Shown: positions 1-12,265, numbered from the stretch's first letter. The stretch is 64,000 bases of DNA from Cephalotus follicularis (GCA_001972305.1 BDDD01001452.1:145153-209152), one strand, 5' to 3'. Numbers and translations: made by a program. Notes: generated from the sequence alone by a model not told the origin.

Positions 1-2302
1 AAACAAAGGCATGTGAGTGAGAGAAGAAATGAGGAAGTGGAGTAAATGGAGCCTGGTGAATTCCCAATTCCAGACCTTATATCAGCCATGCAAGAGCTGT
101 GATAGAGTGTTGAAACACTAAATGATTAAGGAGAATTGCCGGGAATTTGTTGGAGCTTGCATTGAGGTTTGGGTGTGGAACTCAAAGTCTTGGAAGCTTG
201 GACTCCTTCCTGAAAAGTTCAAATTCGAACTCCCTGTGTTGTTGTAATCTGACAGTAAGGTTAGGAGAATGCTTAATCTTCTGTTAACATGATTGGTTAA
301 CATCCCCTAGGAGTTAAGGGATTGATATGAAATGTAGCACTTTGGTTCAAATAAATGAATATGCAATCTCTAGATTGGTTATTAAAGCTGTTGTTAGTTT
401 CCATAAGCTACTGATTTCCTTATGAATATACATACACATCTGTTGTCCACTTAAGAGATAATGAATTGATATAGTTGACACAAGTGCATAAGATGTGGTA
501 AAAGGGAGTTGATCTAATGCTTAATGAACTAATGACTTAAGCTGTTGTTGATTGGAATTGTTATAAGTGTTTACTGAATCTACTGTTACTGTTGCATGTA
601 TCCATAAACATGCATAGATTGAACCGCTGAGATTAAAAAGGATTGTTGGTGAAAGCTTGGAAAAAGGCTTTGGAAACCTTAAAGAGAAAGATCACTTGCA
701 ATTGATCTTGGGATAACAATTTGAGGTAGGGGTAGTGTTATGTTTTGGAAGATATGTTCATGCTTTTCATGTATGTTAATTTCTACTTGCATTGAACTAA
801 TTGGCATTGAAATTGTGCTACATATACACTGTTCTGCCTGCATTCTGGGCAGAAACAGTCGACTGTTATTGAAAACAGTCGACTACACAATTGATCCAGT
901 CGACTGGCAAAGCCCAGCAGTCGACTACACAACCCAACAGCCGACTGGTTCTTGAGGGCAGTCGACTGTTCTGGGCAGAAATTGCATAACATTGATTGAA
1001 TTGCTACTGTATTGCATTGCTATTGAATTGTATATGCTACTATCATATAGTATATACTGTTTGATGTTATTTAACATCGTTACTACTGATATTTCAATGA
1101 TCGAACGAACTATGTGCTATATGCACAATTTATGGTTTTAAACACCATTTTTGAATGGAAAATTATTATTTACAAGAACTACTGCCTTGATTATTGTTAC
1201 TGCACATGTTACTTATGTCAGTATATACTGTTTGGTGCTACTAACACCACTACCACTGATGATTTAAAGATTGAAACTAATTATGGGCTTTGTACCAAAA
1301 TTATGAGATTTACTACCATTTTCAAGGAAAGACTTATGCTAAATGAGCTACTGATTTTCCTCCTATATGAGAGGTAACCACTGTTTGTTTCCGAATTAGA
1401 AACCACTACTGTACTGATATCGTTTTCCTCACATGAGATGTACGATCACTGAATGTTATATGTTTCTAAAGAAAACACTGGATATTGCATATTAATTATA
1501 TATGTAATATTATTACTGATTGTACTGATTGAATTGATTGTCTATGCTTACTACCGTAGTTTAGTGATGGAGGATATCACTGACTATGGATGTGATCCTG
1601 GGTGCCAGGAGTTGGCCAGAGTATCACCCACTGTCTGCAATTGCAGAAATTACTGTTAAACTACCCGCCAACGCCGGTAGTAAATGTTACCTGTTCTATC
1701 ATCCTTGGTGCATAGGGTGATAGTTATGTGGTGCACAGTTTGTGCTAGGAGTTAGCGACATGTGACACCCAACCACTGAATGAATTGATTGTACCCTTGT
1801 GCGGTATTCCTGCATATGAACTGTTTATGGCCACTTGGCATGATTGCTCTTATTGGCCACTTAAATGCTATTTTGATATAAACTGTCATACATATTGCAT
1901 TCATATATTCCTCAGCATACTTTATCTTCCTACTTAGCCAAGTGAGGACAACGGCTAACCCCTACAATTACAGATTGAGCAAGGACGTTCGGAGCTTGCT
2001 GCTGAAGCTTTGGAGAGCTTCTTTTGGTTGTTTTAAGGTTGTTATTTCTGTTGTTGAATTTGTAATGAATTGAACGAATCATACCTCGTTTATGTTGTAT
2101 TCCTTATGTTAAGGATAGTGTTTGACTTGTACCCGCACGTAGTATGGGATGCGTGCGGATGGCTTGTATTTTTATATTCCGGCTTATTGACTGCTTCCGC
2201 ATATCGTTTTATACTATTGAATAGAATGCTGGAATGTATGTTTAATACTGATATCACCATATATGCTTGTCAATGATGGTATTGAAATAACGGGGTGTGA
2301 CA
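1..2302 (+). repeat. 5' LTR of element 1 (partial, start outside window)
   Basis: It ends in ACGGGGTGTGACA at 2302, the same ending as the element's 3' LTR (7350) and the LTRs of the gag-only element (43270, 46717). A conserved block GTGAGGACAACGGCTAACCC near 1941-1961 is shared with both. At 2.3 kb or more it is far longer than the 649-bp 3' LTR, so the 3' copy has probably lost its middle. It contains a CAGTCGACTG cluster (856-968). I see no coding function, and the short ORFs here are spurious. Confidence 0.8.
856..968. repeat. Cluster of CAGTCGACTG palindromes in LTR
   Basis: Six copies or near copies of CAGTCGACTG or CAGCCGACTG lie within about 113 bp, spaced roughly 18-25 bp apart. The full motif is a perfect 10-bp palindrome. 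The same flavour occurs in the gag-only element's LTRs and in the LTR-E solo LTR of this window. Function unknown. Confidence 0.85.
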
Positions 2303-3240
2303 TGACCATTTCCCGGGAGAGGATAGTAACCAGTTTGGGAGGGACATTGAAAGGTTCATGAGGCAGAATCCACCCAGTTTCCGCGGGGGACTTGATGCCA
2401 CCGTTGCCGAGAGATGGCTGCAGGATTTGGAAAAAATCTTTGAAGTGATGGACTGTACTGACAACCAAAAACTGAAATTTGCTGTATACCGTCTATGGGG
2501 TGAGGCCACTCATTGGTGGGAGATGGTCAAAGCCAAGTGGGAATCTCAGAGGCTTGACAGCACTTGGGGCAGATTCCAGACAGAGTTTTTGGAGACTTAT
2601 GTTCCACGAATTGAACAAGAGCGATGGGAGACGGAGCTCTTGGAGTTGCGACAGGGAGAGATGACGGTGACAGAATATCAAGCAAGGTTCATGGACCTAG
2701 CCAGACATTCACCCCATCTAGTAGCTAATGAAGTGAAGGAGATACAAAGATTTCTGAGAGGTCTGCGGCCAGACCTTCGATCAAGAATTAGGGTTATGGA
2801 ATTGGGGAATTTTGTGGAGGTTGCACAGAAAGCAAGATTACTGGAGACCATATCCAGTGAAGATCGGGCTGAGAGAGCCCGCGCACAGCAGAATAAATAG
2901 AGTCCTTCACAGTCCAGACCAGCATCGTCGAAATGGCAAGATGGTGGTTCTCCGACGAAGTTGTCTAAGAACAAATCTCAACAGACAGTTTCACAGGGTT
3001 CTCCCAGCCAATGGAGTACTGATAGATCCGGAGGATGTCACTATTGTGGTCGCACGGGACAGCAACAGAAAGATTGCTGGAGGTTCGATGGATGGTGCTT
3101 GAGGTGTGGGGAACCTGGTAATTCAGTGAAAGACTGTCCGAAGAGTTCAGCTACAGCGCCTACTGGGCCAGGAAGTAGTAGTGGTGCGGCGGCGGGACCG
3201 TCACAGAGGAAGGACACCGGCAAGGGTGTCGCAAAAGGTA
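2303..3240 (+). pseudogene. gag: gag of element 1, N-terminus deleted
   Basis: Capsid-like gag of a Ty3/gypsy element. It matches the gag of the element at 43388-44599 closely (shared RFMRQ.PPSFRG, RWLQDLEKIF and HWWEMVKAKWES blocks). The frame is open from 2304, but there is no N-terminal part: gag starts directly after the LTR end at 2302. A TAG at 2898-2900 interrupts it. Two CCHC zinc knuckles follow at about 3040-3140. Both have lost their histidine (CHYCGRTGQQQKDC has Gln, CLRCGEPGNSVKDC has Asn), so nucleic-acid binding is probably abolished. The basic tail DTGKG leads into the protease. Non-functional remnant. Confidence 0.88.
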
Positions 3241-3790
3241 TAGTTTTTGTACTTGCTCAGACAAAGGTTTCAGAGTCGACTTCCGTTGTTGGAGGTACTC
3301 TGTATATACATGGTTTTTCTGCTAGAGTATTGATGGATTCTAGAGCATCGCATTCTTTTATATCTGCACGTTTTGCATCTTCCTTAGATGTCACCCCTGA
3401 CTGCATGTCATATATGCTTAATGTGAGTACACCGACTGGGACTTCTATGCATACTGATTTGATATATAGGACTTGTGAGATGTCTATGGTAGGCATTTCT
3501 TCATATGCATATTTGATAGTACTGTCCATCCGTGACTTCGATGTTATACTTGGGATGGATTAGCTATCAACACACCGTGCTCGCATGGATTGTTATAATA
3601 AAACTATGGATTTTTGTCTACCCGACGGAACGACATTCCAATTCAAGGGAGACAAAGGGTTCTCGACACAGATCATGTCCTTTATTCGAGCATCGAGATA
3701 TCTAGAAGAAGGATACGAGGGATACCTGTCTTATGTAATTGATAGAAGGAAAGAGAAGGGTTTGAGCATGGAGGAAATTCTGGTTGTGTG
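3241..3790 (+). pseudogene. Retroviral-type aspartic protease of element 1
   Basis: Protease domain between gag and RT. The active-site segment reads VLMDSRASHSFIS, where the family normally has D-S/T-G. The glycine is Arg here, which should inactivate the enzyme. The second half carries the usual DVILGMD signature and then a TAG at 3561-3563 where Trp is expected, a G-to-A type change. The reading frame continues past the stop towards RT (..FSNVFPDDL.. around 3800). Order and spacing fit a gypsy pol. Confidence 0.8.
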
Positions 3791-5140
3791 TGAATTTTCG
3801 AATGTATTTCCTGATGACTTGGGGTCTTTACCACCGAGGAGGAGTATGGCGTTCGTTATTGATCTTGTTCCTAGAATGGCTCATATCTCTAAATCACCTT
3901 ATCGGATGGCTCCTGCCGAGTTGCGAGAGCTGAAGTTACAGTTACAAGACCTGATTGATAAGGGTTTTGTTAGACCCAGTTTTTCTCCGTGGGGTGCGCC
4001 TGTGTTTTTGTCAAGAAGAAGGATGGGTCGATGAGGCATTGCATCGACTACAGAATGTTGAACAAGGCAACTATCAAGAACAAGTATCCTTTACCCCACA
4101 TCGAGGATTTGTTTGACAAGTTGCAAGGATCAAGGGTGTTTTCCAAGCTCAATTTGAGATTGGGTTATCACCAACTTAGAGTAAGGGAAGGAGACATTGA
4201 GAAGACTGCCTTCCGGACACGGTATGGTCACTACGAGTTCTTGGTAATGCCGTTTGGTGTTACCAACGCACCGACAGCTTTCATGTCATTGATGAACGAC
4301 GTATTTCGGCCATACCTATATCAGTTTGTCATAGTGTTCATTGATGACATACTGGTATATTCAAGGAGTGAGGAGGAGCACACTCATCATCTGAGGTTGG
4401 TATTACAGGTTCTCAGAGAGCATCGGTTGTACGCCAAGTTCAGCAAGTGTGAATTCTGGCTTGATCATGTGATCTTTCTCAGTCACATCGTATCTGGGGA
4501 AGGCTTGAAGGTGGATCCGTCAAAGACCGAGGTGATGCGAGACTGGCCACAACCGAAGAATGTGACAGAGGTACGTAGTTTCCTTGGCTTGGCGGGGTAT
4601 TACAGGAGGTTTATCCATAACTTTTCAAGGATAGTTGTGCCCTTGACTAGACTGACCCAGAAGAAGACCTTATTTGTCTGGGACGAAAATTGTGAAGCTA
4701 AATTCCGTGAGCTAAAGGATTGGTTAGTTTTCGCTCCTATCTTGGCATTATCTGATGGTAATAAGGGCTTTGCAATCTACAGTGATGCATCGGGTAAGGG
4801 TTTGGGCTGCGTACTGATGCAGCGAGGAAGGGTGACCGCTTATGCTTCGAGGAAGCTAAAGCCGTATGAAGAAAACTACCCGACACATGACCTTGAACTT
4901 GCAGCTATTATCTTCGCCCTTCAGAAGTGGAGGCACTATCTTTATGGGGTGCAGTTTGAGATCTTTACAGATCATAAGAGTTTGGGGTACCTGTTCTGTT
5001 AGGATACACTGAACATGAGGCAACGACGATGGGTAGAATTCTTTAACGATTATGATTGCAATGTGCAGTACCACCCGGGGAAAGCGAATGTGGTCGCTGA
5101 TGCATTGAGTCGCAAGGATATGGTTGCCAGTGAGATGATG
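3791..5140 (+). pseudogene. pol: Reverse transcriptase and RNase H of element 1
   Basis: RT converts genomic RNA to cDNA and RNase H removes the RNA strand. RT blocks are seen in order: the DKGFVRPS region, [52 protein letters not shown] and [12 protein letters not shown]. Motif A reads NL instead of the expected DL, so one catalytic Asp is lost, while the IDD motif is intact. A frameshift near 4005-4010 splits the domain in the VFVKKKDG segment. RNase H carries [21 protein letters not shown] and, after a TAG at 5000-5002, VADALSRK. The in-frame stop stands where related elements have Gln, fitting a CAG-to-TAG change. Confidence 0.92.
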
Positions 5141-6656
5141 TCGCAATGGAAGATGTTAGAAGACTTCCAAGAGTGGTTTCTGTTTAATCAAGCACCTGGA
5201 GTCTTTATGGATAGCATGAGAGTACAACCAGTTTTTCTTGACGAAATAAAGAACGCTCAAGCACACGATCCTGAATTGCAAAAGATTCGGGAGAATCTGG
5301 ACTGGGAGTCTGATTTTTGGGTACATGCCGATGGTGTCTTAAGATTTCGGGGAGGGGTATGTATTCCGAATAAGCATGGGTTGAAGAGCGAGTTACTTTA
5401 CGGGGCTCATAGATCTCAGTACAGCATTCACCCTGGTAGCACAAAAATGTACCAAGACATGAGGATGGATTACTGGTGGCCTGGCATGAAACGAGAGATC
5501 GCCTAGTATGTGGCAAGGTGTTTGACTTGCCAGACCGTTAAGGCCGAACACCAGAGACTGGTGAGGTTTCTAAAACCTTTACCAATCCCAGAGTGGAAGT
5601 GGGAACATGTTACGATGGATTTTGTTCCGGGATTTCCTCTGACTCAGAACCGTCACAACGCCGTGTGGGTTATCGTGGATAGACTCACCAAATCAGCGCA
5701 CTTTCTACCTACACACGTTATTGATTCTGTGAGCAAGCTGGCTCGTTTGTATGTGAAGGAGATAGTGAGGCTACATGGTGTTCTAGTCAGCATCGTATGT
5801 GATAGAGATTCCATCTTCACTTCCAACTTTTGGAAGAGGTTTCAGACAACTTTCGGGACGAAGCTGAACCTGAGCACTGCCTTTCACCCTCAGACCGATG
5901 GGCAGTCTGAGCGTACCATCCAGACCTTGGAGGATATGCTACGGGCTTGCGTTATTGACTTTGCTGGTACATGGGAGGATCACATCCCTTTGATAGAGTT
6001 CTCTTATAATAACAGCTATCATTCCAGTATCAGCATGGCACCATTTGAAGCACTGTATGGGAGGAAGTGCAGATCTCCTGTTTGTTGGGATGAGGTCGGG
6101 GAGCGACATTTACTCGGGACTAAGTTAGTAAAGGAAACTTCAAAAAAAGATCAAGATGATTAAAGAGAAGTTGCTCGCTGCTCAGAGCCTGCAGAAGAGC
6201 TATGTCGACAGTGTCAATAGGAGGCCTTTGACCTTCAGTGTGGGTGATCGTGTGTTCTTTAAGGTATCACCATGGAAGGGCGTGCAAAGGTTTGGAAAAA
6301 AGGGCAAATTAGCTCCACGCTACATTGGTCCTTTTGAGATTTTGGAAAGAGTTGGAGAGGTAGCCTACCAGTTTGCCTTACCTCCTGCACTGTCAAACGT
6401 ACATGACGTTTTTCATGTATCTATGCTGAAGAGATATATCCCGGACCCGTCACATGTCCTGGATTACGATACTGTTCCTGTACGAGATGACTTATCTTGT
6501 GAAGAGTTTCCTGTATGTATTCTAGATTGGAAGACGCAGACTTTGAGGAACCGAACCATCTCCATGGTCAATGTTCAATGGAAGTTCCACCGACTGGATG
6601 AAGCCACTTGAGAACACGAGAAGGATATCTGAGAGCGTTACCCGCACTTGTTCTAG
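5141..6656 (+). pseudogene. pol: Integrase with chromodomain-like C-terminus of element 1
   Basis: Integrase inserts the cDNA into the genome. The HHCC zinc domain is visible (AHRSQYSIH...CLTC). It is interrupted by TAG at 5504-5506 just before YVARC. The catalytic core shows Asp in VTMDFVPG, Asp in CDRDSIF and Glu in [12 protein letters not shown], so the DDE triad looks intact. A frameshift near 6150-6160 separates the core from the GPF/Y-like region (RYIGPFEIL) and VSMLKRYIPDP. The tail VCILDWK...VQWKFHRLDEAT followed by two TGA codons and ERYP fits a chromodomain with Trp-to-stop and Arg-to-stop changes. Chromodomains direct such elements to heterochromatin (family knowledge). Confidence 0.9.
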
Positions 6657-6682
6657 TATTGTTTTAATTTTGAGGATGAAAT

Positions 6683-6701
6683 TTCTTGAATGAGGGGTGG
6701 A
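6683..6701 (+). other. Polypurine tract region of element 1
   Basis: The purine-rich stretch GAATGAGGGGTGGA lies directly before the 3' LTR start TATAACG at 6702. This is the position where plus-strand DNA synthesis is primed in LTR elements. Confidence 0.75.
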
Positions 6702-7350
6702 TATAACGCTCGGGATTTTTGCACGTTGTAATATTTGAAATCCAAATGTAATCTTGTTATTAATTAATGAGAATAATAAAACTCCCGACTTTGAAAATGT
6801 TTTCCAAACTCTAATGATGTTGATTTTGGAGTAGAAGTGTAAAAGAATGTTAAAGTGCAATTTGGAGTCAAAACGACAACATGCACGTAATTTTGGTCCC
6901 AAAGTACTCTTATGACTTAGCCGAGTGAGGACAAAGGCTAACCCCCTACTTTACAGATTGATGCAGTGGACCGGTTGGCTAGCTTGAACGAAGAACAAGC
7001 CTTTATGTTATCGCTGTTGGTTCATATTCTTCTGGATTGTAATAAACTGGTTTTGCTTTATGGACTACTGATGTACCGTACTTTTGGATTTGTTTAATTT
7101 TGGGTTTTATTAATGTATTATGAATTCATGCTCCATTTATGGGCTTTTAACAATGACAGACTTGTATCGAGTAGCGTACAGTATGGGATGCGCGTTACGT
7201 GTTTTCAGCTTATGAGTTTAATGCTTTCGTAACTCATGTGTTTTTTTTTTTTTTTAAAGTTTAAGTTTTATGGTATTTGCATAAGCTGAATCTTAATGTT
7301 AATTGCCTTTACCACCTTTATGTGCATTTGTCAAAAAACGGGGTGTGACA
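6702..7350 (+). repeat. 3' LTR of element 1 (shortened)
   Basis: It starts TATAACGCTCGGG (the family norm here is TGTAACGC) after the polypurine tract and ends ACGGGGTGTGACA. It holds the conserved block GTGAGGACAAAGGCTAACCC at about 6925-6945. At 649 bp it is much shorter than the 5' LTR (over 2302 bp) and lacks the GTCGAC cluster, so an internal deletion is likely. A poly-T run lies at about 7240-7255. Confidence 0.85.
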
Positions 7351-8210
7351 GTTGTTATTATGGGAAAACTCAATTAGCGCTAGGTGGGAATCCAAACTAC
7401 CCTTGCAGTCCATAACACGAGTCCAAAGTATGTCTTCCGTTGTCTGAATGGTGCACTCTGACTGCCCATCTGTCTGAGGGTGATAGACTGTATTGAACCT
7501 TAAACTAATCCCTAGGGTACTCTGAAGACTCAGTGAAAATTGGGAAATAAACCTCGAATCTCTGTCTAATATGATATTCACTAAAGCTCTATATAGCTTG
7601 ACGATCTTGTCTATATAGAACGTCGATAAGCAAGGTATATCGTCGGTGATTCGACTCCGTAGAAAGTGAGATGAATTGGTGTGTTGGTCCACTATGACTC
7701 ATCGCATCGTGCCTTTTCTGTGCTCATGGAAGCCCTGTAACTAAGTCAATCGTAATATGCTCCCACTTATACTCGGGAATAAGGAGTAGCTCCAAGAGTC
7801 CCGAAGATTGTTGTTGCTCTACCTTGACTTGTTGACAAAATAACATCCGACTACAAAAGTTACGATATCTCTCTTCATGCTTCTCCACCAGTAGTGCCCA
7901 TTGAGCATCTTTGATCCTGTTCTGCAATATCAGTTCACCCGCTGAGAAATCAATAAAGTTCCTATACATGAGGTTGACAAGTCCACGTGCAAAAATCTTG
8001 ATCTCTCTAATAAGGTATATTCTCGACTGAAGTTGAGCAAGGGAAGTAGAAATCTCATTACTTAGAGCATTTGCAACCACACTCAGTAGCCCGGTGATAG
8101 TCGATGGTATAGTCGTAGTCCTTAATCATCTTAACTCATCTCCTTTGCTTGAAGTTTAAATCCATGCTCTGGTGATCGGTGAAGATTCGACGCTCTTCCT
8201 AAAAGAGATA
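7351..8210 (-). pseudogene. pol: RNase H / integrase remnant of an older gypsy element (element 0)
   Basis: Read on the minus strand from 8210, the order is FTDHQSMDL and KMIKDYDYTIDYH (end of RNase H), an A-N-A-L-S version of VADALSRK, a zinc-domain remnant, PEYKWEHITIDLV, then after a frameshift [20 protein letters not shown] and LIEFSHNNN. This is a chromovirus-like RNase H-integrase fragment with at least one frameshift and several stops. It is cut at 7350/7351 by the 3' LTR of element 1 in the middle of the integrase core. The matching PBS and LTR of this element are to the right (10833 and 10849 onward). The remaining integrase would lie left of the window. Confidence 0.85.
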
Positions 8211-10170
8211 CTATCACCTAAAGACATAACTTGTAAGTTTAATCCTTTACAGAGATCCACTAAAGTTCCATCAAGTATGATCTATATAATTTGAACTCCT
8301 AAATTTCATCTTAAGGTTTAATAACTCCATATTTCAAGTCTATAACTCTCTAACTTGTTAAATCTTCATGTTCACCCAAGAAATTAGAAATTACACCACA
8401 CATGTAATAAGAAATTCCTCCGCCATAATATAAGCTTTCATAACTGTAAAGTGTGCACCATAATTTACAATAAAATTTATACTTCAAATATATACACATT
8501 ATTTACTAGATAATTCATCATCAATCCAAACTTTCTAATTCGTAATCAAATTGATCGATAACCCCCATGTAAAACTTATATAGAATTTGACATATTGTTT
8601 CATATTTTCACCTATAACAAATTCATCTCATAAATCTATCAAACATCATAAATTTGACCCAATGACAAAATGTCATTTTCGAACAATCTTAATTCTCAAC
8701 AACATTTATTCATGCTCATATATTAGTTTTTTTTTTCACATTCACTTTAATGAATCATCAGCTAAACTACTTATCTTAAAATTCATATTGATTTTCACCT
8801 CTCAAATATAAATATTCATACCCAAGACTAAACATCAATCATTAAACACTCATCTATATTACTAATCCTTACTTTTAAGTCATCCAATATTCATATAATA
8901 TTTTAAACTTTTCATTTATACTATTTATATATACTCTATAGTCTTACACCACCATCAATGATTTTCTCATATATCAACCTTTAACTTATAAAATTATTTA
9001 AACGTGACTTAATCAAACACCTAGAGTACTCAAATCTATACTAATAAACATTAGAACTCAAAATCATACAAATTTGATATCTTGGCATTGATTTTAATTC
9101 TTGTCACTTTTATCATTTTCAAAGGACATCCCACCATGAATTTCATTACTTCAAAATTACTAACACGTCCAACTATATTCATCTTCAATTTTACACATTG
9201 TACCATAGGAGATTTTTAGCAAACATCCCTGAACAATACCTGTTAACACATAAAATATTCAATATTTTCAATACACCAATTATGAATTTTAATCAAAGAT
9301 AAACCTCTAAACTCATAAGGGAGGTAGTAATAACAACATCCAAACTTTAAAACTCTCAATAGATTAAACTCTACCTTCATAACCTTAAATCACCACAATG
9401 AACCTTCCTATAAAATAATAGTCGAAACATTAAATAATGTCATCTTATTTAATCAAACTTTCAGTAGACATTCCTCAAAATTTTCAATTAGGAACTTATC
9501 ATAACCTATCTCTGAACTATATCCACCATAACGTTATCTTTCACCATTAAAACTTGAACTCAAACTCATATAACTCATATGATTCACATCAATGATTATA
9601 TAACAACCATTACACGTAATCACTTAATACACAATACCCTGTATACCTCTATACTTTATATGTGTATCCCTTCACACTTATAAGATCCATACTCAGATTA
9701 TATCTATAAAATTTCATCACCCAAATATGATTATTAATAAGTATCTATGGATTATCAAATTTTCGCATTTAAAATAAATTTTGCACATTATAACTATAAT
9801 AATTAACATTGCATCATAATATAGCCATTCGCTATCCACTAGCATCTTAAATCCCTTAAAATAATGTTAGTAACTTTATTATCTCTTTTTATAAACCCAG
9901 TCATTCAATTATCATTAGACTCCTTTGAAACAAAACTGCTTACTCATAAATTCTAACCATCCATAGAAAACTCCATTGATCCCTTATTCAAGAATTATCA
10001 ACATTAATCTTCCAAGTAAATGTATCATATCAAGCATACGTGTCCAAAAATATCTTAGCAAGCTTAGTGCTCTACTTAAAGCTTTAGTTATCTAAGGATT
10101 GAATAAGCCTCTTCACTTTTCTAAACACGAACATATATCCACTCTTTCTTTGAATTACAAAACAAATCAA
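8211..10170. other. G-poor, AT-rich noncoding stretch
   Basis: No gene is recognisable in this roughly 2 kb. The plus strand is strikingly poor in G while C stays common, with whole 60-base lines carrying one G or none. It sits where gag, protease and RT of the minus-strand gypsy element would be expected, but I find no motif of those proteins. It may be a later insertion or extremely decayed internal sequence. Confidence 0.5.
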
Positions 10171-10832
10171 TAGAATCATGCGCAGATGCTCATGGCTGGG
10201 GCTAGGTATTCAACCCATTGTCTACCACCAATAGTACGCAAGCTTGTTTAATAAGAAGAATACATACCGAATTCTCCAATCATCCCTGGTCTCCATCTGT
10301 TCGAAGATATATTCCATGCACTAAATCTAGGCTTTTGCCTCAACAAGATTATAAAACCCATGAAAGTAGTACTTCCATTTGTTTGATGTGTTCCACTAGA
10401 TATATGAGGGCTCTTGCAACAAATAAAGCCTGGAGAGCAAAGTTACGTCCTGTTAGAACTTTGGCCTAGACACATCAATCACTAAAGCTTTAGGGGAGGT
10501 GACATCTCTGCTGCCAATTGGCCACTACCCTAGACACAGTTGCTCTAGGAATATCATGTATTGGAACTCAGGTCTTAGAGTTTTTAGCTCTAGTCTAACT
10601 TTGGCTCTACATGAGCCGTCTGTCTAGTGAGCCAACAGGGTTGTACCACTTATCTCACTTTGTGGTCCGTCTCCTTGACCACGAGGCATGCTACTTGACA
10701 CGTGACTCTGACATGAATCCCTATATGCAATACATGACATGCATGAGTCATAAAAAATTTAAGACTTCTATCTTTTCTTAAGTATCCTGAAAAATATTTT
10801 TAGTATTAGTGTAGAGAATCTTTAAACCAAAA
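10171..10832. other. Probable untranslated leader side of minus-strand gypsy element 0
   Basis: No convincing coding sequence. It lies immediately downstream (minus sense) of the PBS at 10833-10844, so it should be leader and start of gag of element 0. Short open stretches exist on both strands without known motifs. Composition is more balanced than in the G-poor block to its left. Confidence 0.35.
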
Positions 10833-10844
10833 GCTCTGATATCA
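10833..10844 (-). other. Primer-binding site, initiator-Met tRNA type
   Basis: The plus strand GCTCTGATATCA reads TGATATCAGAGC on the minus strand. It differs by one base from the common plant gypsy/copia PBS TGGTATCAGAGC. It lies four bases from the LTR end (TGTCAC on + at 10849), as expected for the 5' LTR/PBS junction of a minus-strand element. Confidence 0.75.
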
Positions 10845-12126
10845 AAATTGTCACTCTCGTCCCTAACAGAGTCTGATATCCTGCCGAGGATGGATGTGAC
10901 ATCCATGTGACAAGCCTCCTTTTGGAAACCTCAAGGTGATTTTCTAAAACCTATTTGAAAAATGCTTCAAACCATATAATCAAATTAAATACCATAAAGT
11001 TAAACTTTTCAAAAAAAAATTGAAAATAATTTTAACTCTTAAAATTTTATAAAAATCGGGCATATAATATCCGTTTATCGGATTATACACCCCTGTAAAG
11101 AAAACACAATTGATAAAGTGGGCTTGATCATCAGCAAACCACAATTAAAATAGTAAACATGCATGGGTTGAGCTCCTCCTCAACCATATTATCAAAGCAT
11201 AAAATATAAATAGGGCTCAGTCCTTCAAAAACCATACAAAATTTATATATAAACATAATTAGTGAATAATTTAAATGATGATGTCGTAGATGCTATGCAT
11301 ATGCTGGAACCCTGGTAGGCATGCTCTCCTGGTCTGACGTCGACTGAAGCAGACTTAGTAACTGTCCTGTTACTATCTGAAATAGATAAAAGGGAGGGGG
11401 TCAGTCCATAAGACTGGTGAGACAACAATTTAACTATAGGTTTAGCACTTAAATATATTCGATAGCTTCTTTCAAAAATAAAACTAAAGAAAACTGTGTT
11501 AAAATATATTATTGTAAATCTATTGGTTAAAGTTATTGTTAAAACTTGAATATTGAAATTTCAATGTAAAATGTATACATATGCTGAGGAATTCTATTGT
11601 AAAATCCATATATATATGCTGAAACATTTTGCTAGAAAACATTTCCACTGTAATACTGCTAAAAACTATATATGAGTTGTAAAACTACTGAAAATTCATA
11701 TGTTGTACCAACTGCTGAAAATTATACTACAAACATATTAAAAATTATGCTGGAAAACTACTGGAAAGCATATCTATTGTAATGCTGCTGTAAAACATAT
11801 ACGTGACCTAAGCTGGCAGCGAGGTGCATCAGCACCAAGTGCAATATGCTGGGAGCAAGGTACCGAAGTACCGAGCGCAAAGTAAGCTGGTCATACACGC
11901 GTGCAGAGCAAAGACCCCAAAGGCCTGGCCCCAAAGGGCAAAATAAATCCGTCAAATCTATTTGGTCACATATACAAATAAAAACATACTAAATTCTCTT
12001 GTAATTGAAACATTGTCTCTTAACTGATAAATTGATTTGAATGTAATCACGTAGAAGCATTCTTTAAATTTAAAGATGCTGGAAAATCTTATATATTTCA
12101 AATGTTGTAATTTCTCTTAAGTTTAT

Positions 12127-12157
12127 GTGTATACACACATACACACACACACACACA
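12127..12157. repeat. (CA)n microsatellite
   Basis: A short dinucleotide run of about 30 bp, mostly CA, lies inside LTR-C just left of the solo LTR. Confidence 0.9.
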
Positions 12158-12265
12158 TATCAAGATTGAAATACTTAATTAAAAAGTCTTGAAAACAAAT
12201 ACATTTTTTATAGTTCAACTGTTTTACTCACACTTATCAAGTCGAGCGCTATCTCTGGTCGCCGT

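Larger units (their letters stand above)
1..7350 (+). mobile_element. Decayed chromovirus-type Ty3/gypsy element (element 1), 5' end outside window
   Basis: Order seen: partial 5' LTR (to 2302), gag, protease, reverse transcriptase, RNase H, integrase, chromodomain-like tail, polypurine tract, 3' LTR (6702-7350). Integrase downstream of RT defines Ty3/gypsy. The C-terminal ILDWK...VNVQWK...LDEAT segment resembles the chromodomain of Tekay/Del-type plant chromoviruses (family knowledge). The element is defective: the PBS and gag N-terminus are missing, several stops and at least two frameshifts break the polyprotein, and catalytic or zinc residues are lost. Its 3' end lies inside a minus-strand integrase of another gypsy element, so it is a nested insertion. 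The target duplication cannot be checked because the 5' end lies before base 1. Confidence 0.9.

Noticed and set aside
118..2276. Several small ORFs on both strands
   Set aside because: All lie in the 5' LTR of element 1. None has a motif.
2479..3102. Plus-strand ORFs overlapping gag in other frames
   Set aside because: Shadows of gag. The gag frame carries the recognisable motifs.
7318..7692. Intact-looking integrase ORF on the minus strand
   Set aside because: Its last codons are read from the 3' LTR of element 1. It is a chimeric frame across an insertion junction, not a real gene end.
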